Positions 17,207 through 26,294 of a DNA stretch of 64,000 nt are shown piece after piece. Source of the stretch: JAZDGX01 sp964482205 (lineage in GTDB: Bacteria > Eisenbacteria > RBG-16-71-46 > CAIMUX01 > WJJG01); assembly GCA_964482205.1 (NCBI GenBank), contig CAYZWI010000007.1:62001-126000 (forward strand), in the 5' to 3' direction. The notes beneath the pieces were generated by a model that saw nothing but the letters and a program-made list of their open reading frames with translations, made no database searches and was not told where the DNA came from. The translations under genes and the position numbers were made by a program. Numbering within the stretch: position 1 is the first letter of the stretch; each line of letters starts with the position of its first letter.

Positions 17207-19774
17207 TCACCATAGACCGATCTGATCTCCGCGACCCAGAATCCCGTCCAGGCTCTTTCCCACATGCATCAGCACCGCATCGGCGATCGGGCGAATCTGG
17301 CGCTCGAGATAGTGCTCGTGATCGAGCGGCGCGGTGATGCGGCCCACCGGTTGCGGGCCGAGCCGGGTCATCACATAGGCGATCACGCGGCCGTGCCTCC
17401 CTTCCATCATGCGCGCTGCCTTCACATGCGGAGGGCTCGTGCGATCGTAGGAGGCGAGAGGCTTGCGAAGCGTCTTGCGATACACGAGCTCGCCGTCTTT
17501 CCGGCCCTCCTGCAGATCGCGCACGAAGCCGCGCACGAATTCCTCCACCGGTTGCTCCTCGAGCACCAGACGCAGAAGCGCGCGCTGGAAGTTCCGCGCG
17601 AGCGGCGTCCAGTCGCGGCGCACCGACTCCAGCCCCGCGATCACGAGCTCGACACCCGACGGCGTCTCGACCAGACCGGCGTAGCGCTTCTTGCTTCCTT
17701 CGGAGCTGCCTCGGTGGCTCGGGAGGAAGAACTTGAGGAAGGTGCGTTCGAAGATCAGCTCCAAGCGGCTCTCGACGCCGTATTCGCGCCGCACCCACGC
17801 GGCCAGCGAGGCGTTGAGGGACTCGACGACCCGCCGGCCTTCCGCTTCCACTTTCCGGCGCAGGTCCGCGCTCGACATCCCGCCGCCGCCCCGCTCCACC
17901 TTCGCGAGCGCGAAGAGCGAATCGGTGTCGCCGTAGATGACGGGATGGCCCATCGCCTCCAACTCGTCGCGCGTCCAATGCAGGATCGCCTGTCCGAAGG
18001 TCGTGATCGCGTTCGACACGCGCAGATCGTGGAAGCGGCAGCGGGGAGTGGCGAGCACGCCGTAGAAGGAATTCATCAGGATCTTGATCGCCGTCGATCC
18101 GGTTGCGTCGTCGCGTTCGCGCGCCTCCCTTCTCGCGCTCAGCAGACGCGCGATGATGGCGGGGAGAATCGCCTCCTCGCGGGAGAAGAGCGCTCCGTTC
18201 GGGGCGCGCACAAATTGTCCCCGCTCGACCGCGTCCATGGGCGTGCGCGGGGCCTCCGCCTCGCCTCGTCCCCCCTTCCCCGGCTCCGCGCCCCAGGGCC
18301 GGCCGTCCGCCAGACTTGAAGCCCCAACCTCCTGCCGTGCCTTTTGATGCGCGAGGGGATCAATGTTGAATGTGAGGATCACGCTCGGGTACAAGCTGCG
18401 AAAATCGAACAGCCACACATGCTGGTGGATGCCGGGAACCGAATCGAGCACTTCGCCACCGATGGCGATTTCGGGAGCGGGCTCGATGGCGGGCGGACCC
18501 GCCGCCCGGCCGGCCCTCCACGACGCACCGGGAACCTGCTCGACGCTCGGGGCGACGATGCCTTCGCGATGCAGCGCGCCGATGTACAGCAGGTCGAAGG
18601 CGGCGATGCTCGCGCCGCCGCGCTCCAGCGGCAGGCCCGTGAGCCGCACGCGTTGCACCGCGAGCTCGAGGAGGCGCATCTTGACCACGATGTCGAATAC
18701 CAGCCGGGCATCGGCGAGGTTGTACAGCAGCAGTTGGACGAGATCCTCGCGATACATGCGCTCGATCTCGTCGCGCCGGTTCTCGGACTCGATGCGCTTG
18801 CCCTCTCCCAGGATGGCGCGCGCCGCGGTGTCGAGCGAGTAGTCGTCGAGACGCACGAACGCTCCCCGCACGAGATCCATCGCGTCCAGGGCCGCTCTGC
18901 CCGGAACGCTCGCCCGCCCCGTCATCCAGTTCTCGTCGGCGGGGCGCAAGCGCACGGGAAGATCGGCGCGCCCGAGATGGAAAGGCAGGTCCCATCTCCG
19001 GCAGGCGCGATCCAGCACGGCCAGATCGAAGCCGATCAGGTTCCAGCCGGTGAGGATGTCGGGATCGAGCTCGCGCACGCGCGCAAGGATCGCGCCGAGC
19101 AGCTCGCGTTCGGTGGAGTGATAGAAGCAAGCCGCTTCGATGCCGCCTTCCTCCAGCGCCGCGGGCCTTTCCGCATGATCCGGCCGCGCGAGGGCGTGCG
19201 CTTCGGCGTAGCGCGCCCCCGAGGCCGCGCGACTGTGAAAGGCGCAGGCCCGCACTTCGGCGGCACGCGCATCGGTCTCGACATCCAGCGACAGGAACGC
19301 GAGCTCGGGCGCCCATTCGGCGGGATGGATGGCGGGATCCTGAAAAATGCGATAAACGCGGCGGCCCGGACGGGACGGACCTTCGAGCCGCATCGCGCCG
19401 CGCACGCCGAGATCGATCAAGTAGCGCGTGACGAAGGGCACGTCGGCCTCGTGGCACACGATGCCTTCGCCGCGCAGGCGTTCCCGCAGCGGGGGAACAT
19501 CCGGGGGAACGGCGAGCTCGATCTCGTTCGCGGGCTCGCCTTCGAGCGTGCGCCAGGCGCGCCCGCCGACGCGGGGAAAGCCGTCGGGATTGCGCATCTC
19601 CGCCAGGATTCGTTCGGCCTTTTCGCGATCGCGCGCCGGGATGAAGAAAGACGGGCGCGCGCGCGTGTCGCGGACCACGAAGCTGCGGTGCGCATCGTCG
19701 ACGCCGAAGAGGTGCACCACCGGGCGGCCACGCTCGATGCGATAGGTCGCTTCGAGAAGAAAGCCTCGTTCCAT
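17207..19774 (-). CDS. polB: DNA polymerase II, family B
   Basis: Family B polymerase with 3'-5' proofreading, used in bacteria for damage-tolerant or restart synthesis. Length is 855 residues (E. coli Pol II has 783). Exo I is FLSLDVETD, Exo II GWNLIGFDLAVLDRA, and Exo III YNLADARLVFDIV. Polymerase motif A is DFRSLYPSVILTFNIDP, motif B KILMNSFYGVLATPRCRF, and motif C YGDTDS; all catalytic acids are present. The thumb segment near KKRYAGLVE is also typical. An insertion of about 40 residues with G/E/R-rich sequence follows motif A. No LexA-like box is evident upstream. The ATG at 19774 is followed by MERGFLLEATYRIE, the usual Pol II N-terminus. Confidence 0.95.
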   Translation of the reverse strand: MERGFLLEATYRIERGRPVVHLFGVDDAHRSFVVRDTRARPSFFIPARDREKAERILAEMRNPDGFPRVGGRAWRTLEGEPANEIELAVPPDVPPLRERLRGEGIVCHEADVPFVTRYLIDLGVRGAMRLEGPSRPGRRVYRIFQDPAIHPAEWAPELAFLSLDVETDARAAEVRACAFHSRAASGARYAEAHALARPDHAERPAALEEGGIEAACFYHSTERELLGAILARVRELDPDILTGWNLIGFDLAVLDRACRRWDLPFHLGRADLPVRLRPADENWMTGRASVPGRAALDAMDLVRGAFVRLDDYSLDTAARAILGEGKRIESENRRDEIERMYREDLVQLLLYNLADARLVFDIVVKMRLLELAVQRVRLTGLPLERGGASIAAFDLLYIGALHREGIVAPSVEQVPGASWRAGRAAGPPAIEPAPEIAIGGEVLDSVPGIHQHVWLFDFRSLYPSVILTFNIDPLAHQKARQEVGASSLADGRPWGAEPGKGGRGEAEAPRTPMDAVERGQFVRAPNGALFSREEAILPAIIARLLSARREARERDDATGSTAIKILMNSFYGVLATPRCRFHDLRVSNAITTFGQAILHWTRDELEAMGHPVIYGDTDSLFALAKVERGGGGMSSADLRRKVEAEGRRVVESLNASLAAWVRREYGVESRLELIFERTFLKFFLPSHRGSSEGSKKRYAGLVETPSGVELVIAGLESVRRDWTPLARNFQRALLRLVLEEQPVEEFVRGFVRDLQEGRKDGELVYRKTLRKPLASYDRTSPPHVKAARMMEGRHGRVIAYVMTRLGPQPVGRITAPLDHEHYLERQIRPIADAVLMHVGKSLDGILGRGDQIGLW

Positions 19775-19846
19775 GCGCCTTTCCGGGAATATCCCGCGCG
19801 CGGCGGCGTCCTCACGCGCGGCGCAAGCCGGCGCCTCCTCGCGCTT

Positions 19847-20941
19847 CTACTCGTCGCCGAAGCGCGTCCCGATGCTTCGCGCCGTCGCGACGAGATCCGA
19901 TGAGGGATCGACTCGGCGCAACTGGCGGATCGCGTCCTCGAGCGGCACCTGGGTCACTTCGGTGCCCTTCAGCGAGACCATGATGCCGCGCAACCCTTCG
20001 GCCGCGCAGTGGGCCGCGTGAACCCCGAAGCGCGTACCGAGGATGCGGTCGAACGCCGTGGGCGATCCGCCGCGTTGCAGGTGGCCGAGCACGGTCACGC
20101 GCACTTCGGTGTCGAGCCGTTTCTCCAACTCCGCGGCCAGCCAGTGGCCTACTCCCCCGAGCCGGATCGTGTCGGTCGAGGCCCCCACCACTTTGGAGAC
20201 GACCATTTCCCCCGTCTCGGTGCGCGCCCCTTCGGAGATCACGATCAGCGTATACCGGCGGCCGTGGAAGCTGCGCTCCTTGATGGCGGCCACGACCTGG
20301 TCGACGCGAAAGGGAATCTCGGGCAGGAGGATCACATCGCCGCCGCCCGCGAGCCCCGCTTGCAGCGCGATCCATCCGGCGTAGCGCCCCATCACCTCGA
20401 GCACCATGATGCGATGGTGCGATTGCGCGGTGGTGTGCAACTTGTCGAGCGCATCGGTGGCCGTCTCGAGGGCGGTATCGAAACCGAAGCTCACATCGGT
20501 GGCGGCCAGATCGTTGTCGATCGTCTTCGGGATCCCGATCACCGGCAGCCCCTTCTGCGCCAGCTGATGGGCGATCGTCAAGCTGCCGTCGCCGCCGATG
20601 ACGATCAGCATCTGCAGCCCGTAGCGATCGAACACCCGCAGGGCATCCTCCGAGCGGTCGGCGAAGCTCAAAGCGTCTCCCGAGCCGACGGGCACGCGAA
20701 AGGGATCGTCGCGATTGGAGCTCCCGAGAATCGTGCCTCCGCGCGACAGGATGCCCGAGACCGTCTCGAGATCGAGACGCATCGTGCGGTCGTTCAACAT
20801 GCCGGCATAGCCGTCGAGAAAGCCGACCACCTGCATCTCGTGATTGAAGGCCGCCGCCTTGACCAGCCCGCGAAGGACGCCGTTCAATCCCGGACAATCT
20901 CCTCCGGCAGTCAAGACTCCCAGGCGTTGAATGCGCGCCAT
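19847..20941 (-). CDS. pfkA: 6-phosphofructokinase, mixed-substrate (group III) type
   Basis: Glycolytic enzyme phosphorylating fructose-6-phosphate, 364 residues. N-terminal GVLTAGGDCPGLN, GGDGS at 116-120, PKTIDND at 138-144, VLEVMGRYAGW near 178-188 and VTVLGHLQRGGSPTAFDRIL are all intact. The Gly at the GGDGS position is the ATP-type choice, while the Lys of PKTIDND is usual in PPi-dependent and group III enzymes. By family knowledge this combination usually means ATP use with weaker allostery, but the donor should be treated as unproven. It is transcribed divergently from the PDZ-repeat gene across about 186 nt. Confidence 0.93.
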   Translation of the reverse strand: MARIQRLGVLTAGGDCPGLNGVLRGLVKAAAFNHEMQVVGFLDGYAGMLNDRTMRLDLETVSGILSRGGTILGSSNRDDPFRVPVGSGDALSFADRSEDALRVFDRYGLQMLIVIGGDGSLTIAHQLAQKGLPVIGIPKTIDNDLAATDVSFGFDTALETATDALDKLHTTAQSHHRIMVLEVMGRYAGWIALQAGLAGGGDVILLPEIPFRVDQVVAAIKERSFHGRRYTLIVISEGARTETGEMVVSKVVGASTDTIRLGGVGHWLAAELEKRLDTEVRVTVLGHLQRGGSPTAFDRILGTRFGVHAAHCAAEGLRGIMVSLKGTEVTQVPLEDAIRQLRRVDPSSDLVATARSIGTRFGDE

Positions 20942-21127
20942 CGTTTCCTCCCATCAGCGGTGCGCTCGACCGCGGCACCGGGACTGGATTCGTTCACCGC
21001 CGGCATTTTAGGCCTCCCGGCGATGCGCGGAAAGCTTTCCGTCCCCGTGCGGGGCTGATATCCTCGCGCCTCTTTCGTTGCCGGAGGCGCGCCGCCTGTG
21101 AAATCGTTCCCGAAAGAAGGAGTCGGC

Positions 21128-23743
21128 ATGCATCGCCTGGTCGCCGCCTGGATGATCGCTGTGTGCGCCTGGAGCGCGGCGCTGGGCGCAAGCCTCGCCG
21201 GCTCGGCCGCCCAAGCGCAGAGCGCCTGGCTGGGCATCTACACCGAGCCCGTGTCCCAGGCGCCCGATTTCTCGGGGATCGCCGAGGTTCCCGCGCCTCT
21301 GCGAAGCGTGCGCGCGGGACTGCGCGTGACGGGCGTGTTTCCGGGATCCCCCGCGGACGAGGCCGGGCTGCTCGCCGGTGATTGGGTAGTCGCGCTCGCC
21401 GGCTCGCCGTTTGCCTGCCCGGCGGAAAGCCTCCAGGTCCTGCTGCGGCGGGAAGTCGCCAAGCGCAAGCCGGGCGATCCGCTGCCGTTCACCGTCGTTC
21501 GCGACGCCCAACGGCGCGATCTGCGGATCGACAACCGCATGGCCTCTCCCGATGTCGAAGAGCGTTTTTGGAGCGCGCCCTCCGGGCTTCTCGACAGCTT
21601 GCCCCCGCCCGCGCGGGTGGAAGCGCGCGTGGAGAAGAAACGCGCGCTGCTCGTCCTCTCCGTGACGCTCGGGGTGAGCCCGGAAGAACAATGGGGCTCG
21701 ACCGGGCGCGATGCGGCGCTCTTTCCCGAACATCTCTTCCCCGAGAACGAGGCAGGCCCGGCGTTTCGCCTCTTGTCGCGCGCATACGGATTCGAGAACG
21801 ACAACCTGGACCTTCTCGCGCGTCTGGCGGCCTGTCACGCGAGCATCGATCCGTATCGCAACGACTGGACGATCCAGGCCCACCGCAGTCCCTTCCGCTT
21901 CGAGAGCCTGGCGCGCCATGTCGCGGGCGCGATGTCCGCTGCGCGCTGCGCGCTCGACATCGTGCTGCGAGGCAGCCTGCTGCTCTCGCCCGCCCACCCT
22001 CTCAGCCTGCCCGCCAATCGCCGCCTGCCGCCCTTCCAGGGCGCCGACGACGAAGCGGTGCAAGCAGGCGGCGCGCCCGCGCGCCTCGCGGACGCGCACG
22101 CGGACGGCGCGGCCCTTACCCCCGCGCAGGTGGCCGCCCTTGCCGATGTGATCGGGCAAGCGCTCGAGGTCTTCGAGGAAGCGAAGGCGTGGCACGATCT
22201 CGCCTTTCGCGCGCTGACGCCCGAGGAGCGCGCCTTCCTTGCGCAGCGGCGCTGGGAGCTGCCGAAGGCCTTCGCCGAGGAGATCTATCTCCACCTCGAT
22301 TCCGATGCGCGCCGCTTTCGAGACAACCGGCGGCTGATCGGAATCGCGGCGCTCGTCGATCAGGAAGCGCTCGGAGAGGCGGCCGCGCGCCTCGCCCTGC
22401 TCTGCGATCCCGCCTGGGCGCGAGCCGCGGGAGCACGCATCCGGCAAGCGCTCGGAGACTCGGCGGACACCGAGATCATCCTCGATTACGCGAGCCCGCA
22501 CGGGCGCTTTCTCATCGGGGGAACGGCGGGCCATTGGTATCGCGAGCAGGATGTCGCCTTCCTGCTCGATCTCGGAGGCGACGATCTCTACACCGGCAAC
22601 GCGGGCGCGGCCGCATCCTGGGAGCTGCCGCTCGCGGTGGCGATCGATCTCGAAGGCGATGACGCGTATGAGGCGACCGGCCCGGCCGCGCAAGGCAGCG
22701 GATGCCTCGGTGTGGGCGGGCTCGTCGATCTCGCGGGCGATGATGAATATCTCGGCGTCGATTGGTGCCAGGGCACGGGCTACTTCGGCATCGGCTGGCT
22801 GCACGATCTCGCGGGCGACGATGTGTATCGCGGGCGCAGCTATTGCCAGGGCGTGGGGCTCTTCGGCCAGGGCACGCTGCTCGATTCCGCGGGCGACGAT
22901 CGCTACGAGGCGCATTCGCACGCGCAGGCGCTCGGGCTGCCGCGCGGATTGGGAACGCTAGCGGACGCGGCGGGAGACGACGGCTTCTACGCGAAGGGGC
23001 TGCATCCCACCGGCTACGGCGATCCGGGGATCTTCGACTCCTGGTCGCAAGGTTGCGGGCTCGGATTTCGCACGCTCGCCTCGGGCGGTTTGGGGCTGCT
23101 CCTCGACGGCGGCGGACGAGATCGCATGGAAGCGGGCAATTTCTCGCAGGGCGGCGGCTACTATTACGGATTCGGGCTGGTGCAAGCGTTGGGAGACGAT
23201 CCGGATCTGTACATCGGCTCGCGCTACGATCAGGGCTTTTCCGCGCATCAAGCGATCGGCGCGTTCCTGGAAGAAGGAGGCGACGATCGTTACACCACGC
23301 GCCAAGGCGTTGCCCAAGGCCTCGCGTGGGACGAATGCGTGACGCTCTTCATCGATGCGGCGGGAAATGACCGCTACGAAGGGGGCGGCTTCTTCTCCCA
23401 AGGCGCGGCCGCCCACAACAGCATCACGCTCTTCTTCGATCGCAGCGGAGACGATGAATACCGCTACGCGCCCGGCCCGGCGCGCGCGGGCGGCAACGAG
23501 TATCATGGCGGCACGAGCTTCGCGCTCTTCGTCGATGAGGGCGGCGGCCGCGACCGCTACCTCTCGTCCGCCAGATCGCCGGGCGGCGCGGGCGCCGAGG
23601 AAGCGGGCAACGACACGCTGCGGTACGAGCCTCAACACGGAGTCGCGATCGATCTCGCCGGCCGCTTCAGCGATTGGCTCGCCGATTTCTCGAAGAGCAC
23701 GACAGAAGAAGGAGGTGGCCGCCCGGGCGATCCCATCCGGTGA
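21128..23743 (+). CDS. Secreted PDZ protein with long GDDxY repeat array
   Basis: The product has 871 residues. The ATG at 21128 is fixed by AAGGAG 5 nt upstream and is followed by a classic signal peptide (LVAAWMIAVCAWSAALGA, ending SAAQA). A PDZ domain near 55-125 contains VTGVFPGSPADEAGLLAGDWVVAL. The middle (about 140-470) is alpha-helical with no family I can name. Residues about 475-810 hold roughly 12 units of 24-30 residues built on LxDxxGDDxY followed by (C/S/A)QGxGxxGxG. The regular Asp pairs and glycines suggest a calcium-binding or beta-solenoid fold, by analogy only. No GTPase, kinase or protease site is seen. It is probably periplasmic or surface-exposed. Confidence 0.75.
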   Translation: MHRLVAAWMIAVCAWSAALGASLAGSAAQAQSAWLGIYTEPVSQAPDFSGIAEVPAPLRSVRAGLRVTGVFPGSPADEAGLLAGDWVVALAGSPFACPAESLQVLLRREVAKRKPGDPLPFTVVRDAQRRDLRIDNRMASPDVEERFWSAPSGLLDSLPPPARVEARVEKKRALLVLSVTLGVSPEEQWGSTGRDAALFPEHLFPENEAGPAFRLLSRAYGFENDNLDLLARLAACHASIDPYRNDWTIQAHRSPFRFESLARHVAGAMSAARCALDIVLRGSLLLSPAHPLSLPANRRLPPFQGADDEAVQAGGAPARLADAHADGAALTPAQVAALADVIGQALEVFEEAKAWHDLAFRALTPEERAFLAQRRWELPKAFAEEIYLHLDSDARRFRDNRRLIGIAALVDQEALGEAAARLALLCDPAWARAAGARIRQALGDSADTEIILDYASPHGRFLIGGTAGHWYREQDVAFLLDLGGDDLYTGNAGAAASWELPLAVAIDLEGDDAYEATGPAAQGSGCLGVGGLVDLAGDDEYLGVDWCQGTGYFGIGWLHDLAGDDVYRGRSYCQGVGLFGQGTLLDSAGDDRYEAHSHAQALGLPRGLGTLADAAGDDGFYAKGLHPTGYGDPGIFDSWSQGCGLGFRTLASGGLGLLLDGGGRDRMEAGNFSQGGGYYYGFGLVQALGDDPDLYIGSRYDQGFSAHQAIGAFLEEGGDDRYTTRQGVAQGLAWDECVTLFIDAAGNDRYEGGGFFSQGAAAHNSITLFFDRSGDDEYRYAPGPARAGGNEYHGGTSFALFVDEGGGRDRYLSSARSPGGAGAEEAGNDTLRYEPQHGVAIDLAGRFSDWLADFSKSTTEEGGGRPGDPIR

Positions 23744-23760
23744 TTGGCACCGGGCAAGCT
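23744..23760 (+). promoter_or_regulatory. Possible sigma-54 promoter ahead of the kinase-secretion block
   Basis: TTGGCAC at 23744-23750 is followed, with exactly 10 nt between the GG (23746-23747) and a GC (23758-23759), by a -12 element reading AAGCT where TTGCA is expected. The -24 half is perfect; the -12 half is poor. The start of the sensor kinase is about 200 nt downstream. It overlaps a hairpin, so this is a weak call. Confidence 0.25.
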
Positions 23761-23776
23761 GCAAGGCGGCTTGCAG
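23759..23776 (+). terminator. Hairpin after the PDZ-repeat gene
   Basis: CTGCAAG (23759-23765) pairs perfectly with CTTGCAG (23770-23776) around a GCGG loop, 16 nt after the stop codon. No clear T-run follows, so termination strength is uncertain. Confidence 0.4.
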
Positions 23777-23970
23777 TCTGCGTCGTCATCCGGCCGCTCG
23801 CGCCGCGCGCGGACAGCGCCGGCGTGCTTCCCTTCGCGGCGTCAGCGCGCGCGCCTTCAAGCGCTTCCCGCCCTTCGGCTGGAAACGGCCAGTCCTCATG
23901 ATCCCCGGCACCCATCTTGCATCGGGTCCCATGGGTGAACCCGCGCGAGCGGCACGGGTGAGGAGGACAT

Positions 23971-25830
23971 ATGCCGTCTCCCGAGAAGGGAGCTGCGAAC
24001 ATTGCGAAGCGGCGCGCCTGGTGGCGCAGGAGTGCCCCGGAACCGGGGCTCGCCCCTGCCCGCTTTCCATTGGGGGCCGCGTTCGGGCTCACCGCGACCT
24101 TGCTGGCGCTGGCGGTGGGCACGACCTGGCTGCTGCAACGCGATGCGGCCCGGGAGACCCGGGCGCGCTCGATCTCGATCGCCCGTTCGGACGCCGAACT
24201 GATCGCGCAGGCGACCGCCGAAGCCGATGTGCTCGCCGATCACGCGCGCCTGACGCGCATTCTCGAATGCACGGCGAGAAGCGGCGACATCACGGCCGGC
24301 GCGATTCTCGATCCCGCCGGCAAGGTGATCGCTCACACGGATGTCTCGCGGCTCGACCAGGTCGTTTCGCTTCCGCCGGCGGAAGATTTCGCCCGCAGCT
24401 CCCCGCCCGGGCTCTTCTCCGGCACAGGCGGTCAGGCGGTCGTGCAACCCGTGCTCGATGCCGACGGACTTCGCGGATTCGTCGTCCTGCGCCTCGCCGA
24501 CCGTTCGCCGAAGCTCTTCGATCACGAGGCGCTGCGGATTCTGCTCCCCGCCTTTCTGCTGCTGCTCGCCTTCGCCGGCGTGATTCTCGCAACCATTCGC
24601 TGGGCGGTGCGGCCGACCGCCGATTTCCTGGCGCGCCTGACCTGCGCGATCGAGGCGGAGAGTCCGCCGGAGACCGCGGCGGCGCGCGAGGAGCCGCGGG
24701 AAGCGATCGACCGCGCGGTGCGTTGCGTGGACGCGCTGCAGCAGGAAAAGCGGGCCTTGCTGCTGCAGACCCGGCTGCTCGGCTATGAGAAGAAACGCTT
24801 CGCCGGAATTCTCGAGCACCTGCCCGATGGCCTGCTCGTGGCCGACGCCGCCGGCAAGCTCGCGTTCGTGAACCGCGCGGCCCTGCGCCTCATGCGCCTC
24901 GCGACGGATGGGCCGTCTCCCACGGGAACCGCCGAGTTGCCCGCCTCCTTTGCGCAAGCAATGAAGGAAGCGCGGCGGGTGGGCCAGGCGGAAGCGACCG
25001 GGCCGGACGACGGAGCGCGCATTCGCGTCACGCGGGTACCGGTGAGCGCGCGCGAAGGCGAGCCCGAGGGCGACATCTTCCTCTTCCAGGACGATACCGC
25101 GCGCGAGGCGGCGCAACGCGCGCAGGCGGAGTTCCTCTCCCAGATCTCGCACGAGTTGAAGGCCCCGCTCAACACGATCGTCACCTATATCGAAGCGCTG
25201 GCCGAAGGCGAGGAGCTCGAGCCCGAAGAGCGCAAGAGCTACTTCAACACGCTGAACGAGGAAGCCCTGCGCATGGCGCGGCTGATCTCGAATCTCATGC
25301 AGCTGTCGCGCATCCAACTGGGCAACCTGTCGGCGAATTTCGGTTTCGTCAAGCCGGCGGGCCTGATCCTGCAGCAGACCGAAGCGCTGCGCGCGCAGGC
25401 CGAAGGGCGCGGGCAAGTGTTGGAAGCGCATGTCCCCGAAAATCTGCCTGCCCTGTATGGCGACAAGGACTTGCTCGGAGTGGCGCTCAGCAACTTGCTT
25501 TCGAACGCGCTCAAGTACACGCCGGCCGGCGGCCGCATCACCGTGCGCGCGACGAGCGAGGATGCGGGCGTGCGAATCGAAATCGCCGACACCGGCATCG
25601 GCATTCCCGCCGACGAGCAGGAACGCGTCTTCGAGCGCTTTGCGCGCTCTCCCCAGCCCGAAGTGCAGGCGCAGGCGGGATCGGGGCTGGGCCTCGCGCT
25701 GGTGCGCGAGATCGCCGAAATCCACGAAGGCAACATTCGCCTCACGAGCGAGCTCGGCCGGGGCAGCGTCTTTCGTCTGTGGCTGCCCGTGCGTGAAGTG
25801 GGCACGCGCCTGGACCTGGCCGCGGCCTGA
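23971..25830 (+). CDS. Membrane sensor histidine kinase with PAS domain
   Basis: First gene of the signalling-secretion block, 619 residues. Membrane helix 1 is near 33-55; an extracytoplasmic sensor of about 130 residues follows (ITAGAILDPAGKVIAHTD is Cache-like); helix 2 is near 190-210. A PAS-like domain is near 275-385 (FAGILEHLPDGLLVADAAGK). The HisKA box FLSQISHELKAPLN has the phospho-acceptor His near 394. The HATPase domain has N box NLLSNALKYTP, G1 DTGIGIP, F box VFERFARS and G2 GSGLGLALV, all intact. The start follows GAGGAGG with good spacing. It probably phosphorylates the small receiver encoded next, 59 nt downstream. Confidence 0.93.
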   Translation: MPSPEKGAANIAKRRAWWRRSAPEPGLAPARFPLGAAFGLTATLLALAVGTTWLLQRDAARETRARSISIARSDAELIAQATAEADVLADHARLTRILECTARSGDITAGAILDPAGKVIAHTDVSRLDQVVSLPPAEDFARSSPPGLFSGTGGQAVVQPVLDADGLRGFVVLRLADRSPKLFDHEALRILLPAFLLLLAFAGVILATIRWAVRPTADFLARLTCAIEAESPPETAAAREEPREAIDRAVRCVDALQQEKRALLLQTRLLGYEKKRFAGILEHLPDGLLVADAAGKLAFVNRAALRLMRLATDGPSPTGTAELPASFAQAMKEARRVGQAEATGPDDGARIRVTRVPVSAREGEPEGDIFLFQDDTAREAAQRAQAEFLSQISHELKAPLNTIVTYIEALAEGEELEPEERKSYFNTLNEEALRMARLISNLMQLSRIQLGNLSANFGFVKPAGLILQQTEALRAQAEGRGQVLEAHVPENLPALYGDKDLLGVALSNLLSNALKYTPAGGRITVRATSEDAGVRIEIADTGIGIPADEQERVFERFARSPQPEVQAQAGSGLGLALVREIAEIHEGNIRLTSELGRGSVFRLWLPVREVGTRLDLAAA

Positions 25831-25889
25831 GCGAGGGAAACCGGAAGCGCAACGAGACCGCGGGAGGGACACGACGGAGGGAAGAGATC

Positions 25890-26294
25890 ATGTCGGGCGA
25901 ACGCGTCTTGATCGTGGACGACGACTCCAGCGTCTCGCGAGTGCTCGCGAGGATCTTCGAGCGGCACGGATACATCGCGACCACCGCACCGGACGGCGAA
26001 TGGGCCTTGAGCCTGCTCGCCGAACAGAGCTTCGATGTGCTCATCTGCGACATCCAGATGCCGCGCATGAGCGGCCGTCAGCTCTGCGAGCGGATGGCCG
26101 CAGTCGGGCCCGAAATGCCCGCCTGCACGCTGATCGTCACTTCGCGCTCCGAGCAGGAGGAACGCTCCTGGGTCGAAGCCTTCCCGGGCGTCGGACTGGT
26201 CGAGAAGCCGGTCGGTCCCAAGCAACTCCTGCGCATCGTGCGTGAGCGGCTCGCGACGCAGCCGTCCGCCGACCAACAGCGGAGGGCCGCATGA
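25890..26294 (+). CDS. Single-domain response regulator (CheY-like)
   Basis: Stand-alone receiver of 134 residues with acid pair D10-D12, phospho-acceptor D54 in VLICDIQMPRMSG, Thr in IVTSRS and the conserved Lys in VEKPV. There is no output domain, so it must act by binding a partner. The best candidates are the HD-GYP protein, whose ATG overlaps this stop as ATGA, and the secretion ATPase further down. The C-terminus ends in a short polar tail. Its position directly after the kinase makes the pair nearly certain. Confidence 0.92.
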   Translation: MSGERVLIVDDDSSVSRVLARIFERHGYIATTAPDGEWALSLLAEQSFDVLICDIQMPRMSGRQLCERMAAVGPEMPACTLIVTSRSEQEERSWVEAFPGVGLVEKPVGPKQLLRIVRERLATQPSADQQRRAA

